From contig NZ_FOVE01000004.1 in NCBI RefSeq assembly GCF_900115065.1, positions 1 through 64,000 of the forward strand: a stretch of DNA of 64,000 nt, in the 5' to 3' direction. The notes beneath the pieces were generated by a model that saw only the letters and a list, made by a program, of their open reading frames with translations, ran no database searches and had not been told where the DNA came from. Every line of letters starts with the position of its first letter. The stretch's first letter is position 1. This document shows positions 32,392 through 42,183 of the stretch, piece after piece. A program made the translations under genes and the position numbers. This DNA is from Formivibrio citricus. Its GTDB lineage: Bacteria > Pseudomonadota > Gammaproteobacteria > Burkholderiales > Chitinibacteraceae.

Positions 32392-33507
32392 ATGAAAAGC
32401 CCGCCTGTCCGACACTCGTTTTCGACCGCATGGTGGATCATGGCGGCCGCGCTGTTCCTGACCGGGTGGCTGGGCTATGCCCTCATGCCGATCCTGACGC
32501 CTTTCGCCGCCGCACTGCTGCTCACCTACATCGGTTATCCCGCCCATCACTGGCTGGTTCGCCATCGCATCAACCCAAGCCTTGCCGCCTTGCTGTCAAT
32601 GCTGGGGTTGTTGCTCGCACTGCTGGCCGTGATGCTGATCCTGCTCCCGCTCCTGTTCCAGCAGGTTCAGGCACTGTACGGCGCTGTGGGGAAATTCGTC
32701 GCACTGGCGCAAAGCCGCTGGCTGCCTGAACTGCAAATCCGTCTGGGTCCGAACGTACTGCCGGATTTCGAACATCTTGGGACCTGGGCATCGGAGCACA
32801 GCGAAAGCCTGCGCGCCGCCGCACCTGAAATTCTCAAGGGTCTGGGCAGCCGCGGCATGTTCCTGCTCCAGCTGGCCACCAACATCGTGCTCACTCCGGT
32901 TGTCTTTTTCTATTTCCTGCGCGATTCGGACCGCCTGATCCCGCGCCTGCTGCGGCTGGTGCCACGCCGTTTCGAACCGACCGTGTCCACGCTGCTGAAA
33001 GACATCGATGCCGTACTGGGCGCCTTCCTGCGCGGCGAACTGATGGTCATGTCCATCATGTCCTTCCTCTACACCGCCGGTCTCTGGGCTGTCGGGCTCA
33101 ACGGTGCACTGCCGCTGGGTTTGCTGACCGGCATTCTGACCTTCATTCCCTTTGTCGGCTCGACCATTGGACTGGTTCTGGGATCGCTTGCCGCTTTCAC
33201 CCAGTTCGGCTCACTGATAGGCGTATTGCCCACGCTGACCGTATTCCTGATCGGGCAATCGCTGGAATCCAATTTCATCACGCCCAAGCTGGTGGGCGAG
33301 CGCATCGGGCTGCATCCGGTTGCCGTGATCTTCGCCTTGATGGCGTTCTGGCAGCTCTTCGGTTTCATCGGCGTCCTGCTCGCCCTACCCATGGCCGCCA
33401 TCTTGCAAGTCGGCCTCTCGCACGCAATGCGGCACTACCGCGCCAGCCACTTCTACCGGCGCAGACGCGGGCCTTCCATTCCCCCAGCTCCCGGCGAGCA
33501 AGGTTGA
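32392..33507 (+). CDS. AI-2E/PerM family membrane protein
   Basis: This 371-aa inner-membrane protein of the AI-2E transporter superfamily has about seven or eight hydrophobic segments, in N-terminal and C-terminal clusters. Between them is a soluble region containing the usual QVQALYGAVGKFVALAQSRWLPEL. Conserved PFVGSTIGLVLGSLAAF and QSLESNFITPKLVGERIGLHPVAVIF motifs mark the C-terminal pore half. Family members are autoinducer or ion exporters, so no substrate is assigned. hda follows 12 bp downstream, a common betaproteobacterial pairing. Confidence 0.88.
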   Translation: MKSPPVRHSFSTAWWIMAAALFLTGWLGYALMPILTPFAAALLLTYIGYPAHHWLVRHRINPSLAALLSMLGLLLALLAVMLILLPLLFQQVQALYGAVGKFVALAQSRWLPELQIRLGPNVLPDFEHLGTWASEHSESLRAAAPEILKGLGSRGMFLLQLATNIVLTPVVFFYFLRDSDRLIPRLLRLVPRRFEPTVSTLLKDIDAVLGAFLRGELMVMSIMSFLYTAGLWAVGLNGALPLGLLTGILTFIPFVGSTIGLVLGSLAAFTQFGSLIGVLPTLTVFLIGQSLESNFITPKLVGERIGLHPVAVIFALMAFWQLFGFIGVLLALPMAAILQVGLSHAMRHYRASHFYRRRRGPSIPPAPGEQG

Positions 33508-33519
33508 CGGGGAACGGCT

Positions 33520-34194
33520 TTGAAACAACTGGTTCTCGATCTCGCGCTGCCGGCACCGGAGCCGTTCAGCGATTTTGTCGCCGGCGAAAACGCCGAGCTG
33601 CTGTTCCAGCTCAACGAATGGTGCACCGGAACGCCTCATGCCCGCTTTGTCTACCTCTGGGGCGAGCCCGGCTGCGGCAAGAGCCACTTGCTGGCCGCTG
33701 CGGCCCGACGCGCTCAAGCGCGCCTCATTGATGCCTGTTGCGAAGCTTTGCCGGAAGAGATTGAACCCGACACGCTGCTGGCCGTCGATAACGTCGACAG
33801 CCTGGACCGAGCCGGGCAGGAAACGCTGTTCGCCCATTTCAACACCTTGCGAGCCGGCAGCGGCGGACTGGTATCCGCCGGCCTGCTACCGCCGATGCTG
33901 CTCTCCATGCTCCCCGATCTCGCCACCCGGCTGGGATGGGGGCTCGTTTACCAGCTCAGGCCTCTCAGCGATTCGGACAAGGCCGCCGCCATGCAGGCAC
34001 GTGCGCGCCAATTGGGTTTCGACCTCTCCGGCGAACTGGCCGATTACCTGCTGCGCCACGCCCCGCGCGGCATGGCAAGCCTCTACCGCCTGCTGGAACA
34101 CGCCAACGAACTCGCCCTCTCCCGCCAGAAAGCCGTGACGATGAACCTGCTGCGAGAAATACTGCGCGGGCAACACGCCACCCCGGCAGCATGA
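33520..34194 (+). CDS. hda: Hda, DnaA regulatory inactivator
   Basis: Hda is a DnaA-like AAA+ protein that, with the sliding clamp, stimulates hydrolysis of DnaA-ATP after replication starts. The 224-aa product starts with the clamp-binding-type peptide MKQLVLDLALP. The Walker A region is LWGEPGCGKSHLL, around residues 46-58. The start is TTG at 33520 with GGGGAA upstream; no ATG would retain the conserved N-terminus. Probably co-transcribed with the perM-like gene. Confidence 0.9.
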   Translation: MKQLVLDLALPAPEPFSDFVAGENAELLFQLNEWCTGTPHARFVYLWGEPGCGKSHLLAAAARRAQARLIDACCEALPEEIEPDTLLAVDNVDSLDRAGQETLFAHFNTLRAGSGGLVSAGLLPPMLLSMLPDLATRLGWGLVYQLRPLSDSDKAAAMQARARQLGFDLSGELADYLLRHAPRGMASLYRLLEHANELALSRQKAVTMNLLREILRGQHATPAA

Positions 34195-34317
34195 CTCCGA
34201 CACGATCAGCCCGAGCGAAAAACGGACCGCATTCCTTCCACCCAGGAAAAATCCCATATTTTTCGGGGCTGACTTCTGCAAGAATACCGGATTAGTCTCA
34301 ACGAGAAGAACAACAAC

Positions 34318-35352
34318 ATGGCCCAGCACTTTGCCTCTGACAATTACGCCGGCGTCTGTCCGGAAGCCCTGAAATGGCTGGTTGAAGCCAACAGCAGCGG
34401 CCACGAACCTGCATACGGCGACGACCAGTGGACCCAGCGCGTCTGCGATGCGATCCGCGACCTGTTCCAGACCAACTGCGATGTGTTCTATGTTTTCAAC
34501 GGCACAGCGGCCAACTCTCTGGCGCTGGCTTCGCTCTGCCAATCCTACAACTCGGTGATCTGCCACGAAGTCGCACACATCGAAACCGACGAATGCGGTG
34601 CGCCGGAATTCTTTTCCAGCGGCGCCAAGCTGATGGTCGCCTCCGGCACCAACGGCAAGCTCACCCCGCAGGCGATTGAGACCATCGTCACGCGTCGCAG
34701 CGATATCCACTACCCCAAGCCCAAGGCGGTTTCGATCACCCAGTCCACGGAAGTCGGTACGGTCTACCAGATCGATGAAATCCAGGCGATCTCCGCCATG
34801 GCGCGCAAGCACGGACTGGCACTGCATATGGACGGCGCGCGTTTTGCCAATGCGGTCGCCACGCTGGGGGCCCACCCCGCCGACATTACCTGGCGCGCAG
34901 GCGTGGATGTGCTGTGTTTCGGAGGCACCAAGAACGGCCTGCCGGTCGGCGAAGCGGTGGTGTTCTTCAACCGTGAACTGGCGCAGGATTTTGCCCACCG
35001 CGTAAAACAGGGTGGGCAACTCGCCTCCAAAATGCGCTTCATCTCCGCACCGTGGCTCGGCTTGCTGGAAAACGATGTCTGGCTGCGCAACGCGCGTCAC
35101 GCCAATGCCATGGCACAGCGCCTGCACGATGCCCTGATCAAGATTCCGCAGGTGGAAATCATCTTCCCGCGCGAATCCAACGCGGTATTCGTCAAGATGC
35201 CGCAACGCGCTGCAAACAAATTGCTGGCCGACGGCTGGCGTTTCTACCAGTTCATCGGCGAAGGCGGCTGCCGCTTCATGTGCAGCTGGGATACGCAGAA
35301 AGAGATGGTGGACAAGCTTGCGGCAGCTGTCTCGGAGGCATGCGCAGGCTGA
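34318..35352 (+). CDS. ltaE: low-specificity L-threonine aldolase
   Basis: This PLP enzyme cleaves L-threonine and L-allo-threonine to glycine and acetaldehyde. The 344-aa length fits. The PLP lysine is Lys205 in CFGGTKNGLPVGEAVVFF. Other family blocks are FASDNYAGVCPEAL, FNGTAANSLAL, HEVAHIETDECGAPEF and LHMDGARFANA. It stands alone, with 123 bp before it after hda. Confidence 0.93.
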   Translation: MAQHFASDNYAGVCPEALKWLVEANSSGHEPAYGDDQWTQRVCDAIRDLFQTNCDVFYVFNGTAANSLALASLCQSYNSVICHEVAHIETDECGAPEFFSSGAKLMVASGTNGKLTPQAIETIVTRRSDIHYPKPKAVSITQSTEVGTVYQIDEIQAISAMARKHGLALHMDGARFANAVATLGAHPADITWRAGVDVLCFGGTKNGLPVGEAVVFFNRELAQDFAHRVKQGGQLASKMRFISAPWLGLLENDVWLRNARHANAMAQRLHDALIKIPQVEIIFPRESNAVFVKMPQRAANKLLADGWRFYQFIGEGGCRFMCSWDTQKEMVDKLAAAVSEACAG

Positions 35353-35442
35353 GGATCAACCGGGCGGAGCGCAGGAACCGTAATGTACGCGGGTTCCGAG
35401 CTCCGCCACATGCGAAGGCGCAGCCGCCGGATGAACCGGGTT

Positions 35443-36096
35443 TTAGTTCTGACGCGGCGGCAGCGTAGATTTGAACAGATAGCCGAAAACCACCAGCAGC
35501 AACGCACTGACGATCGTGACCAGTAGCACAATCCAGGCCGCGCTCCGGCCCTTGTTCATGGATTGCAGCACCACTTGATCGACCAGCCTTTCCTTGTAGC
35601 GGGAATGCTCGGCAAACGCAGCGGTCAGCCGGTCACCGGCTGGCTTCCACTCGCTTTCAACGACGACCACTGCTGCCTCGCGGTCACGGTCGTTCGATTT
35701 TTCCAGCACTTTTTCCAGTGCGGCGAGGTAAATGGCAAAGAGCTGCTTGTCGTTTTGCAGCAGTTCGCGGTCACGGCTGTTGATGATCAGGTTCTGCTCG
35801 TAATCGGCAAGCCGTTTCTGGATTTCCTGGATATTGCGGCGAATGGTGGCCTCGTGTGGCGCCTTCTTGGCCCGGTCGTCGTAGGAAAGGTGATACAGCG
35901 CGTTCACGCGGATCAAGAGGAAGTCGCGCTCGGCGCTGGAAAGAATCCCCAGACTGCGGATGATGTTTTCGTCGGTATATTTGAGTTCTTCACTGATCTG
36001 CTGCGAACTGAAGAAACCAATCAGCCCGGTAATCAGTACGGCGATCACCGCGCCGGCAATGATCGCCACTAAACGTTGATTAACCGAAAAAATCAT
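35443..36096 (-). CDS. receptor-like membrane protein with four-helix-bundle sensor only
   Basis: This 217-aa protein consists of an N-terminal transmembrane helix (about residues 9-30), a periplasmic helical region of about 155 residues and a second transmembrane helix (about 188-208). The periplasmic region has the look of a four-helix-bundle ligand domain of chemoreceptors (SSQQISEELKYTDENIIRSLGILSSAERDFLLIRV). It ends with only about nine cytoplasmic residues. HAMP and methyl-accepting signalling domains are absent, and no frame downstream supplies them. It may pass a signal to a partner protein or be a remnant. No neighbouring signalling gene is present. Confidence 0.65.
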   Translation of the reverse strand: MIFSVNQRLVAIIAGAVIAVLITGLIGFFSSQQISEELKYTDENIIRSLGILSSAERDFLLIRVNALYHLSYDDRAKKAPHEATIRRNIQEIQKRLADYEQNLIINSRDRELLQNDKQLFAIYLAALEKVLEKSNDRDREAAVVVVESEWKPAGDRLTAAFAEHSRYKERLVDQVVLQSMNKGRSAAWIVLLVTIVSALLLVVFGYLFKSTLPPRQN

Positions 36097-36185
36097 CTAG
36101 GGATTCCCGTCATATTTGCCCACACTGGCAGCAGGCCCAATGGTAGCAGCGCCGGCGGCAAAAGCAAGGAAAGCTGGGAAGGGAA

Positions 36186-36809
36186 TCAATGCCCTTGGCG
36201 CGGATCGGTCGGCATGACCGGCGCGTCGATGCGCAGATAGTTCTTCTCGGTTTCCGGAGAAGTGATGTAATCGGTGACCTTGCCTTCGACGCGCATCTTG
36301 GCCAGCGTGGTCCGGCCAGCAAAATAGTGCATCGCAATCGAAGCGGCGGCATGGATCAAAGCAAAGAAGATGAAGACAACGCTGACAAGGTTATGCAGTT
36401 CACGCAGCGAGGCCATGCCCGCCGGGCTGAGGATCATCGGCACCTGGAGCCCCATCACGGTCTGGCCGGCGGCATAGGAGATCGCGAGCAGTGTACCGCT
36501 GCAAGCCAGGAAGCCGATCGAGCCATAAAGCAGACCATGCAGGAAACGCATGACGTGGACCTGATGGAAATCCTGACCATCCGGAACCGGGGTGCCGAAT
36601 GCGCTGAAGATCGACAGGCGGATGAGGTTGAGCAGGAACAGCAACTGGCCGGAAATCACGTGCGTTCTGACCAGCACGCCGCGCAGGGCATCGGCGCGCG
36701 AAAGGCGCGTCGCCACGGCAATCGAAGCCAGACAGACGATCACCAGCACCACGACGGACCAGTGGATCAGGACGGAGAGCGGATGGTAGGCACGTTTAGC
36801 TGCTTTCAT
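36186..36809 (-). CDS. cytochrome b561-type membrane protein
   Basis: This 207-aa protein has four predicted membrane helices and conserved histidines suited to two hemes: HPLSVLIHWSVVVLV, THVISGQLLFLLNLIRL, HVMRFLHGLLYG and LHNLVSVVFIFFALIHAAASIAMHYF. It belongs to the cytochrome b561/b558 di-heme group, which passes electrons between quinol and an acceptor. It is not co-transcribed with an obvious partner. A second, unrelated b561 gene is at 59.7 kb. Confidence 0.85.
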   Translation of the reverse strand: MKAAKRAYHPLSVLIHWSVVVLVIVCLASIAVATRLSRADALRGVLVRTHVISGQLLFLLNLIRLSIFSAFGTPVPDGQDFHQVHVMRFLHGLLYGSIGFLACSGTLLAISYAAGQTVMGLQVPMILSPAGMASLRELHNLVSVVFIFFALIHAAASIAMHYFAGRTTLAKMRVEGKVTDYITSPETEKNYLRIDAPVMPTDPRQGH

Positions 36810-36938
36810 GCAAAAAAGAATACACCAGTCGTTTCAAGCCGACAAACAGCCGGTCGGGTAATTAGTTACACCGTGCAGCCATTTGCCGCCGGCGGAGTAG
36901 AATGATCGTTCTAGACTTCATTTTTCACAATAAACGCC

Positions 36939-38957
36939 ATGTTCGTCACCTTCCCGGATAGTCCTTACGAACTCTTCCAGCCCTTTCCGCCTGCGGGCGA
37001 CCAACCCGGCGCCATCGCCAAGCTGGTCGAAGGTCTGGAGGACGGCCTGCGCTACCAGACGTTGCTCGGCGTAACCGGATCGGGCAAGACCTACACCATG
37101 GCGAACGTGATTGCGCGCACCGGCCGCCCCGCCATCATCATGGCCCCGAACAAGACACTCGCCGCGCAGCTCTATTCCGAGATGCGCGAGTTCTTCCCGA
37201 AGAACGCAGTCGAATACTTCGTCAGCTATTACGACTACTACCAGCCCGAAGCCTACGTCCCCAGCCGTGACCTGTTCATCGAGAAGGATTCCAGCATCAA
37301 CGAGCACATCGAGCAGATGCGTCTTTCCGCGACCAAGGCCATTCTGGAGCGCCCCGACTGCATCATCGTCGCCACCGTCAGCGCCATCTACGGCATTGGC
37401 GATCCATCCGATTACCACCAGATGATCCTGCATCTGAAGGAAGGCGAAAAACTCGCGCAACGCGACATCATCACCCGCCTGACCACGATGCAGTACGACC
37501 GCAACGAGATGGACTTCGCACGCGGCACCTTCCGCGTGCGCGGCGACGTGATCGACATCTTCCCCGCCGAAAACGCCGATCTGGCCATCCGCATCGCGCT
37601 GTTCGACGACGAAATCGAAAAACTGCAACTCTTCGACCCGCTCACCGGCAAAATCGAAAGCCGCGTCGGGCGCTTTACCGTCTTCCCGTCCAGCCATTAC
37701 GTCACCCCGCGCGCCACGGTGCTGAAAGCCATCGAGACAATCAAGATCGAACTGCGCGAACGGCTTGAGTTCTACTACAAGAACCACAAGCTGGTGGAAG
37801 CCCAGCGGCTGGAACAGCGCACGCGCTTCGATCTGGAAATGCTCAACGAGATGGGCTTCTGCAAGGGCATCGAAAACTACTCGCGGCACTTTTCCGGCAA
37901 ACAAGCCGGCGAAGCACCGCCGACACTGATCGACTACCTGCCCGAAAACTGCCTGATGATTCTCGACGAATCGCACGTCACCATCCCGCAGGTCGGCGGC
38001 ATGTACAAGGGCGACCGCTCGCGCAAGGAAAACCTCGTCGATTATGGCTTCCGCCTGCCCTCCGCGCTCGACAACCGCCCGCTCAAGTTCGAGGAATTCG
38101 AGCAACTGATGCCGCAGAGCATCTTTGTTTCCGCCACCCCGGCCACCTACGAGCAGGAACACCAGGGGCAAGTCGTCGAACAGGTGGTGCGCCCCACCGG
38201 CCTCGTCGACCCGCAAATAGAAGTGCGCCCGGTCGGTACGCAGGTCGACGACCTGCTTTCGGAAATACGCAAACGTGCCGAAAAGGAAGAACGCGTACTC
38301 GTCACCACGCTCACCAAGCGCATGTCCGAGCAACTCACCGAATACCTATCGGAACATGGCGTGAAGGTGCGCTACCTGCACTCCGACATCGACACTGTCG
38401 AGCGTGTCGAGATCATCCGCGACCTGCGGCTGGGCATGTTCGACGTGCTGATCGGCATCAACCTGCTGCGTGAAGGGCTGGATATTCCGGAAGTCTCGCT
38501 GGTCGCCATTCTGGATGCCGACAAGGAAGGCTTCCTGCGCAGCGAGCGCAGCCTGATCCAGACCATCGGCCGCGCCGCGCGCAACCTCAACGGCACCGCC
38601 ATCCTCTACGCCGACCGCATCACCGATTCGATGAAGAAAGCCATCGGCGAAACCGAACGCCGTCGCGCCAAGCAAATTGCCTTCAACGAAGCCAACGGCA
38701 TCACCCCGCGCGGCGTGGTCAAGCGCATCAAGGACATCATCGACGGCGTCTACAACGCCGAAGACGCCGCAGCCGCCCGCATCGAACAGAAACGCCACTC
38801 CATGCTCGACGAGATGGACGAAAAGCAGCTCGCCAAGGAACTCAAGCGCATCGAAAAAGAAATGATGCAGGCCGCGCAAAACCTCGAATTCGAAAAAGCC
38901 GCCAAGCTGCGCGACCAGCTCAAGGCGCTGCGCGAGAAGGCGTTTGGACACGAGTAA
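36939..38957 (+). CDS. uvrB: UvrB, excinuclease ABC subunit B
   Basis: UvrB is the damage-verifying helicase-like subunit of nucleotide excision repair. The 672-aa product shows Walker A GVTGSGKT at residues 44-51, the beta-hairpin [15 protein letters not shown], the helicase motifs in [10 protein letters not shown] and QTIGRAARN, and the C-terminal UVR motif for UvrC binding ([27 protein letters not shown]). No LexA box was recognised in the 129-bp upstream gap. Confidence 0.98.
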   Translation: MFVTFPDSPYELFQPFPPAGDQPGAIAKLVEGLEDGLRYQTLLGVTGSGKTYTMANVIARTGRPAIIMAPNKTLAAQLYSEMREFFPKNAVEYFVSYYDYYQPEAYVPSRDLFIEKDSSINEHIEQMRLSATKAILERPDCIIVATVSAIYGIGDPSDYHQMILHLKEGEKLAQRDIITRLTTMQYDRNEMDFARGTFRVRGDVIDIFPAENADLAIRIALFDDEIEKLQLFDPLTGKIESRVGRFTVFPSSHYVTPRATVLKAIETIKIELRERLEFYYKNHKLVEAQRLEQRTRFDLEMLNEMGFCKGIENYSRHFSGKQAGEAPPTLIDYLPENCLMILDESHVTIPQVGGMYKGDRSRKENLVDYGFRLPSALDNRPLKFEEFEQLMPQSIFVSATPATYEQEHQGQVVEQVVRPTGLVDPQIEVRPVGTQVDDLLSEIRKRAEKEERVLVTTLTKRMSEQLTEYLSEHGVKVRYLHSDIDTVERVEIIRDLRLGMFDVLIGINLLREGLDIPEVSLVAILDADKEGFLRSERSLIQTIGRAARNLNGTAILYADRITDSMKKAIGETERRRAKQIAFNEANGITPRGVVKRIKDIIDGVYNAEDAAAARIEQKRHSMLDEMDEKQLAKELKRIEKEMMQAAQNLEFEKAAKLRDQLKALREKAFGHE

Positions 38958-39118
38958 AAGACGGATTCCTATTCACATCATGCTCAGACATCGCTTGCAG
39001 CGCCCCGGATTACCGCTTTACGGCCAATCCATTGGGTATACGCTCTGCTGACTATAACTGATGAGCCATCACCACATTGAGTCGGCAGAGCTTCAAGGAT
39101 TGACTCGAAAATGTAAAA

Positions 39119-39541
39119 TCAGAGATGAATTTCTATACGAACGCCATGCAATGGCTCATCAATATTTGCTCCAACAAAAATTTTCTTTTCTCCAATTCCT
39201 TTTTTTACAAGGTATTTTTTCACCTCCATGGCTCGAGCCCACGATGCTTGCTGCGGATTTCCGATTTCGTTCTTGTTGCAGTTGCCGTGCAATAATATTT
39301 TTGATGCACCTTTCATTTTAAACACCAACTCATCCAGCCTCGCCTCTCCCAGCCTATCCAATTTGGCACTCATGGTTTCAAAATTAATAAAAAAAGGATC
39401 ACCATGATGCATGTATTTATTTGCCGATTCAGGAACATGAACGACTGGCGACGAGGATAAAACCGGGGATTGACTTACGGACAACCCGCCACATGCAGTT
39501 AAGCTTGCAAATGACAAAAGAGCAATAAATTGCATATTCAT
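39119..39541 (-). CDS. OmpA-like lipoprotein, T6SS-linked
   Basis: This 140-aa protein has a lipoprotein signal with lipobox cysteine 17 (SLTAC) and a short C-terminal OmpA-like peptidoglycan-binding region (FFINFETMSAKLDRLGEARLDELVFKMKG, then SWARAMEVKKYLVKKGI). ATG 39541 is preferred over the longer frame because it gives the signal peptide. It closes the minus-strand T6SS operon behind hcp and its own paralogue. A TagN-like role, tying the system to the cell wall, is inferred. The DNA is AT-rich. Confidence 0.75.
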   Translation of the reverse strand: MNMQFIALLSFASLTACGGLSVSQSPVLSSSPVVHVPESANKYMHHGDPFFINFETMSAKLDRLGEARLDELVFKMKGASKILLHGNCNKNEIGNPQQASWARAMEVKKYLVKKGIGEKKIFVGANIDEPLHGVRIEIHL

Positions 39542-39633
39542 AAACCAACCCCCACTATCTAAATAAAACTTAATTGGTCGCATGCAAAACTTCTGCATGC
39601 AAATAAATACAAGCAAAACAAAAAATTAAAAAA

Positions 39634-40065
39634 TCAATCACCAACCTCAACCGCAACAGCATGCAACGGCTCTTTAATATCAACATCAAATGTTATTTTT
39701 GCCGGCTTGACACCCTTCTTAATTAGATATTTTTTAACCGCCAACGCACGCGCCCTGGCAACGGACGAACAATTTCTAACATCCGCCTTGTTGCAGTAAC
39801 CGCGAACATGAATTTTATTGGCAAATTGCAGTTGCCGAACCAGATCATCCAGCCGTACGGTCATATCATGATTTAATTTTGTTTTTTTTCCCTCAAACAA
39901 TAAATTGAAAGGCTGTTTATCTGAACTTGCATCAATATTGATAGACGCTTTTCCGGTTGCCGACGTAGAGCTGGCGGCGGCAGATGATGTCGCGTCAGAT
40001 GCCGGATCGGTTGTACACGCCGCAAGGTAAGTCACGCACAAAATTGCAAACAATTTTCTGATCAT
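39634..40065 (-). CDS. OmpA-like lipoprotein, T6SS-linked paralogue
   Basis: This 143-aa predicted lipoprotein (lipobox Cys17, YLAAC) has a Ser/Ala/Thr-rich linker (residues 20-45). The OmpA-like domain is short (LLFEGKKTKLNHDMTVRLDDLVRQL, then CSSVARARALAVKKYLIKKG). It resembles the product of the next gene in length, order of motifs and the HGNCNK/RGYCNK motif, so the two are probably a tandem duplication. It lies 90 bp after hcp. The TssL of this system lacks an OmpA domain, so these proteins could provide the wall anchor; that is inference. Confidence 0.78.
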   Translation of the reverse strand: MIRKLFAILCVTYLAACTTDPASDATSSAAASSTSATGKASINIDASSDKQPFNLLFEGKKTKLNHDMTVRLDDLVRQLQFANKIHVRGYCNKADVRNCSSVARARALAVKKYLIKKGVKPAKITFDVDIKEPLHAVAVEVGD

Positions 40066-40155
40066 GGCTGTAGAAGAATCCTGATAATGAATATTCAAAT
40101 GCCGGCTGCTCTTTGAAACCAGAAAGAGCAGCCTGCCCTTCGTGCACAACAAGTA

Positions 40156-40653
40156 TCAAGCAATTGTTTTGTTCGCAGTAAGATCCCAGCCAGAGCTGAC
40201 GTTACCGCCCCCCGCGCCATCTGCACGTTTCTGCTGCGTATAAGTCCATTTGATTTTTCCATAGCTAAAGCTAACAAGCTCACAGGGAAAGCCGCTGTCA
40301 TTTGCAGAACCAGTTGACTCCACTTTGGAAATCAGGACTTGCTCAAGCTTGACTTCGTAATATTTGACTTTGTCGCCACCGGAGCGGCAAATTTCAATTG
40401 TCACATCGTTGATATGCTTCCCCGTGCAGCAAGCTTCATAAATTTTTGGGCTGGCTTTATCAAGGCAATGCGTGATTTGGTAAACGCCGTGGTTTACGCG
40501 CTCGGCGGTAGCACCACCCGCAGTGGATGCCGTTGCTTGAGCCGGTTGTTCAATCATGTGACTGAAAGACAAAATCTCAATCCAGTCCTTATGCTTATCA
40601 TCCGTCGACTCACCTGGAATTCCATCAATCTTCAAAAAAGCATCAAATGCCAT
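40156..40653 (-). CDS. hcp: Hcp (TssD), T6SS tube protein
   Basis: Hcp hexamers stack to form the inner tube that is expelled with the spike. The 165-aa product starts at ATG 40653 behind AAGGAG and begins MAFDAFLKIDGIPGESTDDKHKDWIEILSFSH, the Hcp1-family opening, with the DxxHKDWIE block intact. The C-terminus ends GWDLTANKTI, also typical. It follows tssB and tssC with a 48-bp gap, which may contain its own promoter. Confidence 0.95.
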   Translation of the reverse strand: MAFDAFLKIDGIPGESTDDKHKDWIEILSFSHMIEQPAQATASTAGGATAERVNHGVYQITHCLDKASPKIYEACCTGKHINDVTIEICRSGGDKVKYYEVKLEQVLISKVESTGSANDSGFPCELVSFSYGKIKWTYTQQKRADGAGGGNVSSGWDLTANKTIA

Positions 40654-40701
40654 AATAATCTCCTTGCTATTGAGTGATAAAAACAACCTGGCACAACAAC
40701 C

Positions 40702-42183
40702 TTAACGCGCGGGCTTCGGCAGCTCTGCCACCAGCCGCAATGAAATCGTCAGTTCATCCAGTTGGAAATGCGGACGCAAGAAAGCGGCGGCGCGGTAAAC
40801 GCCCGGCTTTCCAGGAACTTCAACAACATCTACCCGGGCTTCGCGCAGCGGATATTTGGCCTTGGCCTCCTGGCTTGCTGAATCATCAAGCAAAACATAT
40901 TGAGCCAGCCACGTATTCAAATAGTCCTGAACGTTTTGCCTTGATGCAAAGCTGCCAATCTTGTCGCGCATGATTGATTTCATGTAGTGCGCAATACGTG
41001 ACACCGAAAATATGTATGGCAATTGTGTGGATAGCCTGGCGTTGGCGTTTGCTGAATCCGTGTTGTAGGTTTTTGCCTTTTGTGCAGATTGTCCGCCAAA
41101 AAAGGCTGCATAATCTGTATTCTTGCAATGCACAAGCGCAATAAATCCAAGGTCAGAAAGCAGTTTTTCTGTTCTGTCGGTAATTGCAATTTCGGTCGGG
41201 CATTTCAAGGCAACTTCGCCATCGTCAGTATTGAAGGTATGAGTTGGCAATCCTTCAACCAGCCCGCCTCCTTCTACTCCGCGAATTGCAGCCAGCCATC
41301 CATACTGGGCAAATGCTGAGGTTAAACGTGCGCCATAGGAATATGCCGCGTTTGTCCACAGATATTTGCCATGGTCAGTTCCATCCACGTTTTCATTAAA
41401 GTCAAAATCCTCAACCGGCACGGTTTCCCGACCATATGGCAATCGACCCAATACATGCGGCAGGACTATTCCCACATATCTGGAATCTTCTGATTCACGG
41501 AAGCTCTTCCATTTTGCATATTCAACGGTGTCAAAAATTTTTGACAAATCGCGGGGTTTTCCAATGTCGGCAAAGCTTTCCAGTCCGAACATGCCTGGGG
41601 CTGCAGCTGTAATCATCGGGGCATGCGCAGCAGCAGCAACATGCGAAAGTTCTTTTAAAAGATAAAAGTCTTCAGGGTGGCGGCCAAATTCGTAATCTGC
41701 AATAAGTGCGGCAAATGGAGCCCCGCCAAATGTGCCATACTCCTCTTCGTATATTTTCTTGAAAATTGCACTTTGATCAAATTCAGATGACGATTTAAAA
41801 TCCTTGATCAAGTCCTTCTTGGAAACATTGAGAACTTTGATTTTAAGCATTGTGCCTGTTTCTGATTCGTCCACCAAATACTTTAGACCTCTCCATGAGG
41901 CCTCCAATTTTTGGAAGTCGGAATTATGCATAATTTCGTTTAGCTGATCAGATATCAAACCGTCAATTTCAGCTATGCGCGCATCAATACTGGCCGTCAA
42001 ATCGCGAGATATGGTAACCGTCCCGGCTACAACCTGATCAACAAGCTCGCCAATCAAATCCCGCGCAAAAATTACTTCCTGCTCGTTGGTCGCAATTCTG
42101 CTTGATTCAATGATGTGGTCAAGTAACCCTGTAGACTCTGGCAGCTGAATAGATGACTCATTCAGTAATTGCTCGCTATTCAT
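40702..42183 (-). CDS. tssC: TssC (VipB), T6SS sheath large subunit
   Basis: TssC with TssB forms the contractile sheath. The 493-aa product shows the family blocks LEASWRGLKYLVDESETG, DFKSSSEFDQSAIFKKIYEEEYGTFGGAPFAALIADYEF and FGLESFADIGKPRDLSKIF, and the C-terminal YPLREARVDVVEVPGKPGVYRAAAFLRPHFQLDEL. Its start overlaps the tssB stop by four bases, in the usual B-C order and coupling. Confidence 0.96.
   Translation of the reverse strand: MNSEQLLNESSIQLPESTGLLDHIIESSRIATNEQEVIFARDLIGELVDQVVAGTVTISRDLTASIDARIAEIDGLISDQLNEIMHNSDFQKLEASWRGLKYLVDESETGTMLKIKVLNVSKKDLIKDFKSSSEFDQSAIFKKIYEEEYGTFGGAPFAALIADYEFGRHPEDFYLLKELSHVAAAAHAPMITAAAPGMFGLESFADIGKPRDLSKIFDTVEYAKWKSFRESEDSRYVGIVLPHVLGRLPYGRETVPVEDFDFNENVDGTDHGKYLWTNAAYSYGARLTSAFAQYGWLAAIRGVEGGGLVEGLPTHTFNTDDGEVALKCPTEIAITDRTEKLLSDLGFIALVHCKNTDYAAFFGGQSAQKAKTYNTDSANANARLSTQLPYIFSVSRIAHYMKSIMRDKIGSFASRQNVQDYLNTWLAQYVLLDDSASQEAKAKYPLREARVDVVEVPGKPGVYRAAAFLRPHFQLDELTISLRLVAELPKPAR

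Noticed and set aside
36810-36938. LexA (SOS) box upstream of uvrB
   Set aside because: No CTGT-N8-ACAG site was found in the gap.
39061-39321. 86-codon plus-strand frame at the end of the T6SS lipoprotein gene
   Set aside because: It is antisense to the lipoprotein's OmpA-like domain and has no coding features of its own.
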